A DNA stretch of 64,000 nt from Streptomyces sp. CGMCC 4.7035 (lineage in GTDB: Bacteria; Actinomycetota; Actinomycetes; Streptomycetales; Streptomycetaceae), in NCBI RefSeq assembly GCF_031583065.1, contig NZ_CP134053.1, positions 5,125,001 through 5,189,000 of the forward strand, in the 5' to 3' direction. Of this stretch, positions 36,558 to 44,685 are shown one piece after another; positions within the stretch are counted from its first letter, which is position 1; each line of letters begins with the position of its first letter. The notes beneath the pieces were generated by a model. It was not told the origin of the DNA, did not search any database, and saw only the letters and a list, made by a program, of their open reading frames with translations. A program made the position numbers and the translations under genes.

Positions 36558-37726
36558 GCCGCCACCGCCGTCTTCCGCGCGGCGAGCACGTCCGCGTAGT
36601 GCCCGATGAGCTGGTCGCCGACGGCCGCCCAGGTGCGGCCCTCGACGGTGGCACGTGCGGCGGCCCCGTACGCGGCCCGCAGCGCCGGATCGGCGGCCAG
36701 GGACGCGATCGCGTCCCGTACGGCAGTCGTGTCGCCCGGCGGGACGAGCAGCCCGGTGCGGCCGTGGGTCACCAGGTCGAGCGGTCCGCCCGCGGCGGGG
36801 GCGACGACGGGGAGGCCGCTCGCCATGGCCTCCTGCACGGTCTGGCAGAAGGTCTCGAACGGGCCGGTATGCACGAAGACGTCCAGCGAGGCGAAGATCC
36901 GGGCGAGTTCGTCGCCGGTGCGGCGGCCGAGGAAGACGGCGCCGGGCAGGGCGCCCCGCAGGGTCGTCTCGCTCGGCCCGTCGCCCACGACGACGACGCG
37001 CACGCCGTTCAGGCCGCAGGCACCGGCCAGCAGCTCGACGTGCTTCTCCGGGGCGAGCCGGCCGACATAGCCGACGATCAGCTCACCGTTCGGGGCGAGT
37101 TCACGCCGGATCGCCTCGTCCCGCAGGTCTGGCCGGAAACGGACGGTGTCGACGCCGCGCGGCCAGAGCTTCACCCGGGGCACACCGTGCGCCTCCAGGT
37201 CGCGCAGGGCCGCGCTGGAGGGCGCGAGAGTGCGGTCGGCGGCGGCGTGCACGGAGCGAATGCGCCGCCAGGCCGCGGCCTCACCGGCGCCCATGTAGGT
37301 GCGGGCGTAACCGGCCAGGTCGGTCTGGTAGATGGCGACGGCCGGGATGCCCAGCCGGGCGGCGGCCGCCATGCCGCGGACGCCGAGGACGAAGGGGCTG
37401 GCCAGGTGCACGAGGTCGGCGCGGTGTTCGGTGAGGGCCGCGGCGACACGTCGGCTGGGGAGGGCGACGCGTACCTGGGGATAGCCGGGGAGCGGAAGGG
37501 AGGGAACACGGACGACCGGGCACGGCAGGAGGGCGTCGGGCCCGGTCCCGGTCCCGATAAAGCCACTTCCCTGTTCGAGCGAAGTCGAGGACTTGGCAGA
37601 GGTGGCCGGGGCGACGACGAGGGGAGCGTGACCGCGATCGACGAGGTGCCGGGCGGTCTGGAGCGCGCAGTGGGCCACGCCGTTCACATCGGGGGGAAAG
37701 GATTCGGTCACGATGACGACACGCAT
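36554..37726 (-). CDS. GT4-family glycosyltransferase, MgtA-like
   Basis: A 390-residue GT-B protein. The N-terminal MRVVIVTESFPPDVNGVAH is typical of the MgtA/SqdX-like alpha-mannosyltransferase subgroup, which glycosylates diacylglycerol-linked acceptors. The donor domain shows VGYVGRLAPEKHVELLAG, VVVGDGPSE and the EX7E motif ETFCQTVQE. It is the first gene of the GT4-GT4-SGNH operon and overlaps the next by four bases. The likely product is a membrane glycolipid, but the acceptor is unknown. A paired promoter must lie in the 130 bp upstream. Confidence 0.92.
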   Translation of the reverse strand: MRVVIVTESFPPDVNGVAHCALQTARHLVDRGHAPLVVAPATSAKSSTSLEQGSGFIGTGTGPDALLPCPVVRVPSLPLPGYPQVRVALPSRRVAAALTEHRADLVHLASPFVLGVRGMAAAARLGIPAVAIYQTDLAGYARTYMGAGEAAAWRRIRSVHAAADRTLAPSSAALRDLEAHGVPRVKLWPRGVDTVRFRPDLRDEAIRRELAPNGELIVGYVGRLAPEKHVELLAGACGLNGVRVVVVGDGPSETTLRGALPGAVFLGRRTGDELARIFASLDVFVHTGPFETFCQTVQEAMASGLPVVAPAAGGPLDLVTHGRTGLLVPPGDTTAVRDAIASLAADPALRAAYGAAARATVEGRTWAAVGDQLIGHYADVLAARKTAVAA

Positions 37727-37861
37727 ACCCGTGTTCTCGCCGCGCCGGACGTGGCCACGTCAACGTCGATCTTTCCGGCCGGGGAACGTCCCATGAGCGT
37801 TGGGCTGCACAGCCCAGCAGGTCAGCCCATGTCCATACGCTCCTGACTCCCGGGTCACCGC

Positions 37862-38087
37862 ACGTTCATACGACCGGCATGACGGGATCCGATCCAGACG
37901 TCCGTACAGCCGGGATGGCGGGACCCGATCCGGACGTCCGTATGGCCGGCGTGCCGGGCGTTCCGCTCCGGACATTCATACGGCCGGTATGTCGGGCGCC
38001 CCAATCCAGAGGTTCATACGGCCGGCATGCCGGACGTTTCCGACCTGGACGTTCATACGGCCGGCATGTCGGGCCCGATCCGGCTGC
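37862..38087. repeat. Six-copy tandem repeat (36-39 bp units) that includes the 3' end of the HEAT-repeat gene
   Basis: Units begin at 37862, 37898, 37934, 37972, 38010 and 38049. Each has the core TTCATACGGCCGGCATG (or CCGTAYRGCCGGSRTG) followed by a CGGG...GATCC-like tail. The last unit (38049 onward) covers the stop and final codons of the minus-strand HEAT-repeat gene, which end in GPDMPAV. Read on the minus strand, the other units repeat that ending in diverged form (SGSGPAIPAV, SGSDPVMPV). The array therefore seems to have arisen by repeated duplication of the gene's 3' end. Confidence 0.85.
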
Positions 38088-39471
38088 GCACGGCTGTCTG
38101 GACCTCGGCCTCCTCGGCCGGATCCGCGGCGAGCCGACGCAACTGCTCGACGACGCGGGCATCCCCGGTCTCGGCGTGCCGTGCGGCGATCTCGCGGGTG
38201 GACTCCTCACAGTCCCAGAGGCACTCGACGGCGAGTCCGGCGGGGAAGGAGGGATCCGTGGCGGCCAGGGCGCGGGCGGCCCGGCCACGGAGATGGGATG
38301 AGGCGGTTTCGCGGTAAATATGACGCAGAACGGGGGCAGCGCAGGCGATGCCCAGCCGTCCGGCGCCGTCAACGAGGGTCCACAGGGTCGGCGCGTCGGG
38401 CCCCTCGCCCCGTACCGCCTCCCGCAGCGCCGCGAGCACCAGATCACTGTCCTGCGCGCCGCCCCGGCAGGCGAGCATGCGTCCGGCGGCGGCGCCCAGG
38501 GCGTCCGGCCGACGGGCCCAGCCGCGCGCCCGGTCGACGGCGGCGACGCTGCGCATCCGTTCGAAAGCGTCCACGGCCGCGTCGACCACGAGCGCGGAAC
38601 CGGTGGACACGGCGCCCTCGATGAGGCCGAGGGCATCGGGATCATTGCTGTCGGCGAGGTAGCGCAGGGCGGTGCAGCGCGCCCCTTCGCTGCCCGAGCG
38701 GGCGGCCTCGACGATCTCGGGACGATCCTCCGGGCCCGCGACGGCGGTGAGGCAGCGGGCGGCCGGCACATGGAGCACGGCGCCGCGTTCGATGCCCTGC
38801 TGGGCCCAGTCGAAGACGGCCTGCACGCTCCATCCCGGCCGGGGCCCGTTGGACCGCAACTGCCGCTGCCACCGGTCGAAGCAACCGGCCTCCTGGGCGG
38901 CACGCACGCGTGCCGCGATGGAATCTCGGGGGTCTTCGGCCCACAGCCGCCAGGGCCGTGGCTCGAAGGCGTCCCGGACGGCGGCGGCGAGTTCCGCCTC
39001 GCCCTCGGCATCCGACGGGAAGCGCGCGAGAACGGGCGCGGCGAGGGCGCGCAGCCCCGCGTCGTCGTCACGCAGAGCCAGCTCGTCCAGGGCCCAGGCC
39101 CAGTTGGTGCCGACGGCCGCATACCTGCGCAGCAGTTCGAGTGCGTCCCGTCTGCCGTACGAGGCGAGGTGCCCGAGGACCGCGAGGGCGAGCCCGGTGC
39201 GACAGTCATCGGTTTCGAGGACGTCCTCGGCGCTGAAGAGGTGCGCCTCGATGTCGTCCAGCTCGCCGCTCAGATCGAGGTAGAGCCGGGCGTAGTACAG
39301 GGAGCGGTTCTCCACCTGCCAGTCGTGGCGGGGGTCGCGCAGCACACAGTGGTTGAGAGCCGCGAGCGCCTCGGCACGCGGTGCGGTGAGCGCGTGCAGC
39401 GTACCGTCGCCGCGCCCCCTCTGAAGCAGGCCGAGCAGCGTACCGCTGGGCGCTATGACCGGTTCGAACAT
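38053..39471 (-). CDS. HEAT-repeat-like protein, 472 aa
   Basis: A 472-residue, almost wholly helical protein made of repeated Ala/Leu/Arg-rich helix pairs of the HEAT/PBS-lyase type. Examples are ALRYLADSNDPDALGLIEGA near residue 260 and ARALAATDPSFPAGLAVECL near residue 405. No enzymatic motif, signal peptide or membrane helix. The start MFEPVIAP was preferred over an ATG five codons earlier because GTGAGG lies at suitable distance. It probably serves as a protein-binding scaffold. Its 3' end forms the last unit of a tandem array. A second long frame through the same DNA was judged a shadow. Confidence 0.78.
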   Translation of the reverse strand: MFEPVIAPSGTLLGLLQRGRGDGTLHALTAPRAEALAALNHCVLRDPRHDWQVENRSLYYARLYLDLSGELDDIEAHLFSAEDVLETDDCRTGLALAVLGHLASYGRRDALELLRRYAAVGTNWAWALDELALRDDDAGLRALAAPVLARFPSDAEGEAELAAAVRDAFEPRPWRLWAEDPRDSIAARVRAAQEAGCFDRWQRQLRSNGPRPGWSVQAVFDWAQQGIERGAVLHVPAARCLTAVAGPEDRPEIVEAARSGSEGARCTALRYLADSNDPDALGLIEGAVSTGSALVVDAAVDAFERMRSVAAVDRARGWARRPDALGAAAGRMLACRGGAQDSDLVLAALREAVRGEGPDAPTLWTLVDGAGRLGIACAAPVLRHIYRETASSHLRGRAARALAATDPSFPAGLAVECLWDCEESTREIAARHAETGDARVVEQLRRLAADPAEEAEVQTAVRSRIGPDMPAV

Positions 39472-39772
39472 GGGAAAAAGCCTCACATCAAGCGTCGACG
39501 CAACCGGGGAACACGCATTACCTGGCCGCGTGACAACACGTCGGGGCGCCCGCCGTCTCTTGCTTGCTGTAGACCATCTTCCTCTGCCTCTCGTCGGTGG
39601 CCCATGCGGACCGCATCACGGTCCGCGCGGTGCGGCAACACCTGCCCAGCCATCGCGTCCGTGAATCACGACGTCATGATGACCCGGCGTCTCTCGCTGC
39701 CGCGACCTTATTTCGGGCGGCCCCGTACCGCCTCCCCCGTTGTTTGTGTTTTCGCTGGTCAGAGCATTCGGA
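39472..39772. other. Intergenic region between the ankyrin and HEAT-repeat genes
   Basis: About 300 bp. It holds a perfect hairpin GCGGACCG-CATCA-CGGTCCGC at 39606-39626, a likely terminator for the minus-strand ankyrin gene, and must hold the promoter of the HEAT-repeat gene nearer 39490. The stretch 39690-39770 is less GC-rich than its surroundings. No gene was recognised. Confidence 0.5.
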
Positions 39773-40165
39773 TCAGTGTGCGCCGAACAGTTCGAGCAGT
39801 TCCGTCTTGCCGAACATCCGCGCGGTGTCGATGGCCGAGGGAGTGCCCGCGGCCGGGTCGGCGCCGCCGTCGAGGAGGGCCCGGATGACCTCCACCTCGC
39901 CCTTGAAGACCGCGCCCGCGAGCGGAGTCTGGCCTCGGTCGTTGATCTGGTCCGCCTCCGCGCCGCGCGCCAGCAGGGCCCGGACGGCGTCGGCGTGTCC
40001 GTGATAGGCGGCGAGCATCACGAGGGAGTCGCCCCGGTCGTTGGTGAGGTTGGCCGGAACACCCGCGTCGACGTACGCCACGAGCGTCTCACTCTCGCCT
40101 CGGCGCGCCAGATCGAAGATCTTGGTCGCCAGCTCCACGACCTCGGGGTCTGGGGCTTCACTCAT
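39773..40165 (-). CDS. Ankyrin-repeat protein
   Basis: A 130-residue protein with three to four ankyrin repeats: PANLTNDRGDSLVMLAAYHG, then DQINDRGQTPLAGAVFKGE, then PSAIDTARMFG. Ankyrin repeats bind other proteins. No other domain is present, so the partner cannot be named. The start follows an upstream GAGAGGCGG site. It is divergent from smeA-sffA. Confidence 0.9.
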   Translation of the reverse strand: MSEAPDPEVVELATKIFDLARRGESETLVAYVDAGVPANLTNDRGDSLVMLAAYHGHADAVRALLARGAEADQINDRGQTPLAGAVFKGEVEVIRALLDGGADPAAGTPSAIDTARMFGKTELLELFGAH

Positions 40166-40502
40166 CGGCCGGACCGCCTCTCACTACTGCTGCTGGGGAC
40201 TGCGGGAGCCTACGACAGCGAGCGGTGCGGTCGTACGCGGGCCCATACGGCACCGAGCGGTGACGCCGTACGGGTGAATCGCCAGCGTACTGGCTTCCAC
40301 GGCACATGACGGGCGCCGCACCAGGCAAAGATCACGGCAGCGCCTGGTGAGGGCAGTGGCGCTCCCCGAGGGGCGAAGAGCAGCTCAGCCAGCCGGGGGA
40401 AATATGCGAAATTCCACCCAGTTGCGCCCTTTATCACATGGATACATCCTGTGATCCTGGAAGTACTCATGGTGACTGCCCCCACGAACCAGGAGAGCTC
40501 AA
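40166..40502. promoter_or_regulatory. Upstream region of smeA with a nested inverted repeat at 40433-40455
   Basis: 337 bp that carry the promoter of smeA-sffA and that of the ankyrin gene. At 40433-40455, ATCACA and TGTGAT enclose a second, inner pair GGAT-AC-ATCC. The site is 48 bp upstream of the smeA ATG and overlaps the zone where a promoter would be expected. In S. coelicolor this operon is reported to be under sporulation control, so a developmental regulator is the likely ligand; which one is not clear from sequence. Confidence 0.45.
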
Positions 40503-40697
40503 ATGATTCTGTCCATGTCAGGCGTCCTGCTGCTCGGCGTCGTCGTCTTCCTCTTCTGCCGCAAGGACGGCCTCAAGAGCTCGCATGCCACGGTCTGCGG
40601 CCTCTTCGGCTTCTACCTCTCGAGCACCGCCATCGCTCCGAGCATCAAGGCCGGCGGCTCAAGCCTCGCGAGCCTTCTCGGCGGGATCAATTTCTGA
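40503..40697 (+). CDS. smeA: Small membrane protein SmeA
   Basis: A 64-residue protein with an N-terminal transmembrane helix (MILSMSGVLLLGVVVFLF), a short polar linker and a second, weakly hydrophobic segment. Length, sequence and the following FtsK-like gene match SmeA of S. coelicolor, described as a sporulation-specific small membrane protein that brings SffA to sporulation septa. The ribosome binding site AGGAGAGCTCAA is strong. The gene is followed after 37 bp by sffA. Developmental expression is known for the family and only inferred here. Confidence 0.88.
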   Translation: MILSMSGVLLLGVVVFLFCRKDGLKSSHATVCGLFGFYLSSTAIAPSIKAGGSSLASLLGGINF

Positions 40698-40734
40698 CCC
40701 CGCTCCCCTCCGCACGCACCTCCAGGAGCACGAC

Positions 40735-42288
40735 GTGGCCCGGCGCCCCCTCCCCCGCATTCTGAGCAACGGCAGCGCACAGATCGCCCGCAGCCGGGTG
40801 CTCGCTCGGACGGCGGCCGACAGCGCCACCGACGTCCTCCACCCGCTGATCACCATCACGCGTGGACTGCGCCGGCTGGCCGCGGCCGGGCGGCGCAAGT
40901 GGGCGGACACCCCGAAGGACCGGCGGGGGCCGCTCCTCTTCCTTGTCGCCTCGGTGATCCTGGTCGTGGCCCTGGTGCCGTACGGGCCGCTGTTCGCCGT
41001 CATCGCGGTGATGGCGGTGGCGGGCTGGAAGGGCCGCGAGCGCGCGGTACAGAAGCCCAAGGGCCCCGACGAATCGCAGACCAAACGCCTGCGGTCGCTG
41101 TACGAGGCACTGGTGCCGTACTTCTCGGCGGCCGAGGACCCGGCTCCGCTGTACGCGCACGGCGGGGACTGGACCCAGGCCTTCCCCTCGTACGACTTCG
41201 ACGAGAGCGGCCGCATCTCGCGGCTCCTCGTCCGCTACCCCGCCTACTTCACGGACGGGGAGGCCGAGTCGCGGGCCCGGATCGAGCAGCTCCTGCACGC
41301 CAAGTCGGGCCGGGGCCGCGAGTACCACTTCGGGTGGGACGAGGAGGGCAACGAGCTGACGGTGACCGTGCTGCCGCCGCTGCCCACCGACATCACCGCG
41401 CAGCGCTTCGTGACCGCGCCCGGCGAGACGGTCCTCGGCTTCACCGACCCGACCGGCGTCCAGCGCACGCTCCCGCTCACCCACGGCGAGGAGCAGCGCG
41501 ATGTGCCTCCGGTGGTGTGGCGCACCGGAATGCGCTCCACCGAGCCGCACCTGCTCGTCGTCGGCGAACCCGGCAGCGGTACGACGACGCTGCTGCGCTC
41601 CATCGCCCTCCAGGCGCTGCAGCACGGCGACGTCCTGATCGTGGACGGCGGCGGCACCGGCGAGTACGCGTGTCTGACGGGCCGGGACGGCGTGCTGACC
41701 GTGGAGTCGGGGCTCGCGGGGGCGATGGCGAGCCTTGAGTGGGCGACCAACGAGACGGAACGGCGGCTGATCGCGGCGAACCGGGCCCGGCAGACCGGGC
41801 AACCTCCGCCGGACGACGTCAAGCGCCCCCTGTGGATCCTGCTGGACCGGCCGAGCGCGCTGGGGCATCTCGCCGCGGCCGAGGGCCGCGAGGACCCCCA
41901 GACGCTGCTCCAGGTACCCCTTCGGCACGGTCGTGCGGCGAACGTCACGGTCGTGGTCGCCGAGCAGTTCGACGGTCTGGACGCGCTGTCCGACGCGGTC
42001 CGCCAGCACACCCGCGCGCGTGTGGTGCTCGGCCCGGCGACCCCGGACGAGCTGGAGGCGGTGCTCGGGGCGCCGCCGCACACCACACCCACCAAGGACG
42101 TCCCGCCCGGCCGCGGCTACGCCCGGCTGGGTTCGGGCCCGGTCCACCGCCTTCAGGTGCCGGCCACTCCTGATCCGTACGACGACGCGACCAGCGAGAA
42201 CCACCGGCAGGCGGTGATGGAGCTGCTGCCGCGGCGGAGCGAACCGGTCGCGGCGGTCGGGGCGAAGGCGCTGGCCGCGGAGGGCTGA
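40735..42288 (+). CDS. sffA: SpoIIIE/FtsK-like protein SffA
   Basis: A 517-residue FtsK/SpoIIIE-like protein, partner of SmeA at sporulation septa. Residues about 78-108 hold two close transmembrane helices (LLFLVASVILVVALVPYG then LFAVIAVMAVAG). The P-loop near residue 283 reads GEPGSGTTT, lacking the lysine of GxGKT, and the Walker-B-like strand reads LWILLDRPSA without the usual Glu. ATP hydrolysis and DNA pumping like that of SpoIIIE are therefore doubtful. The gamma domain is absent. GTG start behind CCAGGAGCACGAC. Second gene of the operon, convergent with the MocR gene. Confidence 0.88.
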   Translation: MARRPLPRILSNGSAQIARSRVLARTAADSATDVLHPLITITRGLRRLAAAGRRKWADTPKDRRGPLLFLVASVILVVALVPYGPLFAVIAVMAVAGWKGRERAVQKPKGPDESQTKRLRSLYEALVPYFSAAEDPAPLYAHGGDWTQAFPSYDFDESGRISRLLVRYPAYFTDGEAESRARIEQLLHAKSGRGREYHFGWDEEGNELTVTVLPPLPTDITAQRFVTAPGETVLGFTDPTGVQRTLPLTHGEEQRDVPPVVWRTGMRSTEPHLLVVGEPGSGTTTLLRSIALQALQHGDVLIVDGGGTGEYACLTGRDGVLTVESGLAGAMASLEWATNETERRLIAANRARQTGQPPPDDVKRPLWILLDRPSALGHLAAAEGREDPQTLLQVPLRHGRAANVTVVVAEQFDGLDALSDAVRQHTRARVVLGPATPDELEAVLGAPPHTTPTKDVPPGRGYARLGSGPVHRLQVPATPDPYDDATSENHRQAVMELLPRRSEPVAAVGAKALAAEG

Positions 42289-42317
42289 CGGAGTTGTCGG
42301 CGTGACGGTCCGTCGTG

Positions 42318-42391
42318 GCCGGGCCTCGTCCTCGAACTCCCCCAAGCCCTTCGAGCAAGGGGGACCCCTGGACGGGCTGGACCGACGGCTG
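42318..42391. repeat. Streptomyces-type short repeat acting as a terminator
   Basis: CCTCGTCCTCGAACT is followed by a stem CCCCC-N20-GGGGG that spans 42340-42370, then the tail CTGGACGGGCTGGAC. It matches copies at 34360 and 49433. It lies between two convergent genes, so it is well placed as a bidirectional terminator. Confidence 0.6.
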
Positions 42392-43891
42392 TCAGGCGAC
42401 GAAGGTGCGCGGTGCCTCCGTCGGTCCCGATGCGCCCGTCTCCACCAGGCGCGCAGCGGCCGCCAGGCGCACCGCCGCTTCCTCGGCCACCGCGCCGCCC
42501 ACCGTGAACGGCAGCCGCACATACCCCTCGAACGCGCCGTCCACACCGAAGCGCGGCCCTGACGGCACCCGGACGCCGACCCGCTCCCCGGCCTCCGCCA
42601 GACGGGACCCCGACACGCCACCCGTGCGCACCCACAGAGTGAGGCCGCCGTGCGGTACCGAGAACTCCCACGACGGCAGCTCCCTTCGTACGGCGGCGAC
42701 CAGGGCGTCCCGGTTCTCCCGGGCCTGCCCGCGCCGCAGATCCACCGCCTGCTCCCAGCCGCCCGTGCTCAGCAGCCAGTTCACGGCCAGTTGCTCCAGT
42801 ACCGGCGTGCCGAGGTCGGCGTAGGCGCGGGCCGCGACCAGGCTGCGGATCACATCGGGGGCCGCCCGCACCCAGCCGATGCGCATGCCCGCCCAGAACG
42901 CCTTGCTCGCCGAGCCGACCGTGATGACCGTGGATCCGGCGGTGTCGAAGCCGCACACCGGGCGCGGCATCTCCAGTCCGTCCTCCAGATGCAGCTCGCT
43001 CATCGTCTCGTCGACGACCAGGACCGTCCCGGCGGAACGGGCCGCCTCCACCAGGCGGCGGCGCTGGTCCTCGTCCGCCAGCGCGCCCGTCGGATTGTGG
43101 AAGTCCGCGACCACGTAGGCGAGCCGCGGCGCGGCCTCCCGCAGCACCTGACGCCAGCGGTCCAGGTCCCAGCCGCCGAGCCCGTCGGCCATGGCCACGG
43201 GGACCAACCGGGCACCCGCCTCCCGCATCAGCTGGAGGATGTTGGCGTACGACGGCGACTCGACCGCGATACGTTCGCCGCGCCCCGCGAAGAGGTGACA
43301 GATCGCGTCCATCGCGCCCATCGCGCCCGTGGTCACCATGATCTGCTCGGGCATGGTGGGGATGCCGCGCGCCGTGTAGCGCTCGGCGAGCATGGAACGC
43401 AGCGCGGGCAGGCCCGCGGGGTAGTCCCCGTGCGTGTGCGCGTACGGCGGCAGCTCCTCCAAGGCGCCCTGCACCGCACGGGTGAGCCACGGCTCCGGTG
43501 CGGGCAGCGCCGCGCAGCCCAGGTCGATCATCGAGCCGAGCGCCTCGGGCGGGAGGGGTTCGAGCCCGCGCGCCGGAAGCGGGTTCCCGGCCGGCACGGC
43601 GGTCCAGCTGCCCGCGCCCCGGCGGGACTCCAGGAATCCCTCGGTGCGCAGCGCCTCGTACGCGGCCGCGACCGTCGTACGGCTCACGGACAGGGCGAGC
43701 GCCAGCTCCCGCTCGGCGGGCAGCCGGGCCGCGACCGACACGCGGCCCTCCAGGACGAGCAGCCGGACGCCGTCGGCCAGCGCGCGATAGGCGGGCGGGC
43801 GGCGGGTGCCGGGGCCGGACGGACGGTCCTGCTGGGAGTTGAGCAGCCGGGCGAGCTGTGCCGCGCCCACCGCCGAGGTCCACTGCGCCAT
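42392..43891 (-). CDS. MocR-family regulator (GntR winged helix fused to aminotransferase fold)
   Basis: A 499-residue protein with an N-terminal GntR-type winged helix (residues about 30-100, LPAERELALALSVSRTTVAA) and a fold-type I aminotransferase domain (about 130-490). The PLP lysine is in VGSASKAFWAGMR near residue 318 and the PLP-binding Asn is in ADFHNPTG. Such regulators sense PLP or an amino compound. The gene is divergent from a YczE-type membrane-protein gene, the same pairing as ycxD-yczE in Bacillus subtilis, so that transporter is the likely target. The start MAQWTSAVG was preferred over an upstream GTG. Confidence 0.92.
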   Translation of the reverse strand: MAQWTSAVGAAQLARLLNSQQDRPSGPGTRRPPAYRALADGVRLLVLEGRVSVAARLPAERELALALSVSRTTVAAAYEALRTEGFLESRRGAGSWTAVPAGNPLPARGLEPLPPEALGSMIDLGCAALPAPEPWLTRAVQGALEELPPYAHTHGDYPAGLPALRSMLAERYTARGIPTMPEQIMVTTGAMGAMDAICHLFAGRGERIAVESPSYANILQLMREAGARLVPVAMADGLGGWDLDRWRQVLREAAPRLAYVVADFHNPTGALADEDQRRRLVEAARSAGTVLVVDETMSELHLEDGLEMPRPVCGFDTAGSTVITVGSASKAFWAGMRIGWVRAAPDVIRSLVAARAYADLGTPVLEQLAVNWLLSTGGWEQAVDLRRGQARENRDALVAAVRRELPSWEFSVPHGGLTLWVRTGGVSGSRLAEAGERVGVRVPSGPRFGVDGAFEGYVRLPFTVGGAVAEEAAVRLAAAARLVETGASGPTEAPRTFVA

Positions 43892-43926
43892 GATTTCCAG
43901 TCCACCTTCCCGGAATTGGCCATGGA

Positions 43927-43946
43927 TGGCTTCGCTTTCCAAGCCA
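43927..43946. promoter_or_regulatory. Inverted repeat in the MocR/YczE divergent promoter region
   Basis: TGGCTT-N8-AAGCCA, followed at about 43967 by the direct repeat CCACTACCACTAC. Both lie in the roughly 100 bp between the divergent starts, where a MocR regulator would be expected to bind. Confidence 0.35.
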
Positions 43947-43992
43947 CAGAGTGACATGCCTCAGGCCACTACCACTACAGGGGGGGTATGTC

Positions 43993-44685
43993 TTGTCCGC
44001 TGGCTCTTCCGACTCGTCCGACTCGTCCGACTCGTCTTCCAGAAGTCGTCTGGGACGGCGATTGGTCCAGCTCTACGCAGGTCTCGCGTTGTACGGCGCG
44101 AGCTCGGCCCTCCTCGTGAAGGCAGGTCTCGGTCTGGAGCCCTGGAACGTCCTCCACCAGGGTCTCGCGGAACTCACCGGACTCAGCATGGGGGTGGTGC
44201 TGACGATCGTGGGCGCGGCCGTCCTGCTGCTGTGGATCCCGCTGCGTCAGCGCCCCGGTCTCGGCACCGTCTCCAACGTCCTCGTGATCGGTTTCGTCAT
44301 GGACGCCACTCTGTCCGTGCTTCCCGGCGTGCACACCCTGGCCGTACGGGTTCCCCTTCTTCTGGCGGGCATCGTGCTCAACGGCGTGGCGACCGGCCTC
44401 TACATCACCGCGAACTTCGGCCCGGGCCCGCGCGACGGCCTGATGACCGGACTGCACCGGCGCACGGGCCGCTCGGTCCGGCTGATCCGCACCGCCGTGG
44501 AGGTCACCGTCGTCGCGACCGGCTTCGCCCTCGGCGGCACCGTCGGGGTCGGCACCGTGCTGTACGCGCTGTCCATCGGCCTGCTCGCCCAGCTCTTCCT
44601 GCGCGTGTTCGCCGTCCCCTCGGCATCGGGCCGCAGCACGGTCGTTGCCACCGGGCAACCGGATCGCGCGATACTGCCCCGGTGA
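43993..44685 (+). CDS. YczE/YitT-type integral membrane protein
   Basis: A 230-residue protein with five or six transmembrane helices, beginning with LYAGLALYGASSALLVKAG. The sequence AGLGLEPWNVLHQGLAE is a hallmark of the YczE family, thought to be transporters or transport accessories. The first 20 residues contain a Ser-Asp repeat (SSDSSDSSDSS) coded by a 9-bp microsatellite. TTG at 43993 is preferred as start because GGGGGG lies 6 bp upstream; GTG at 43951 has no ribosome binding site. It is divergent from its probable MocR regulator, and its stop overlaps the start of the glycerophosphodiesterase gene. Confidence 0.82.
   Translation: MSAGSSDSSDSSDSSSRSRLGRRLVQLYAGLALYGASSALLVKAGLGLEPWNVLHQGLAELTGLSMGVVLTIVGAAVLLLWIPLRQRPGLGTVSNVLVIGFVMDATLSVLPGVHTLAVRVPLLLAGIVLNGVATGLYITANFGPGPRDGLMTGLHRRTGRSVRLIRTAVEVTVVATGFALGGTVGVGTVLYALSIGLLAQLFLRVFAVPSASGRSTVVATGQPDRAILPR

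Noticed and set aside
37862..38087. CRISPR array.
   Set aside because: The units are contiguous, vary in length and diverge throughout. There are no unique spacers between constant repeats, and no cas genes.
37866..39209. A 447-codon minus-strand frame through the HEAT-repeat gene and the tandem array.
   Set aside because: Its composition (Pro, Ser, Arg, Thr) is that of a shifted frame, while the other minus-strand frame gives regular helical repeats. Only the array-coded tail is of interest.
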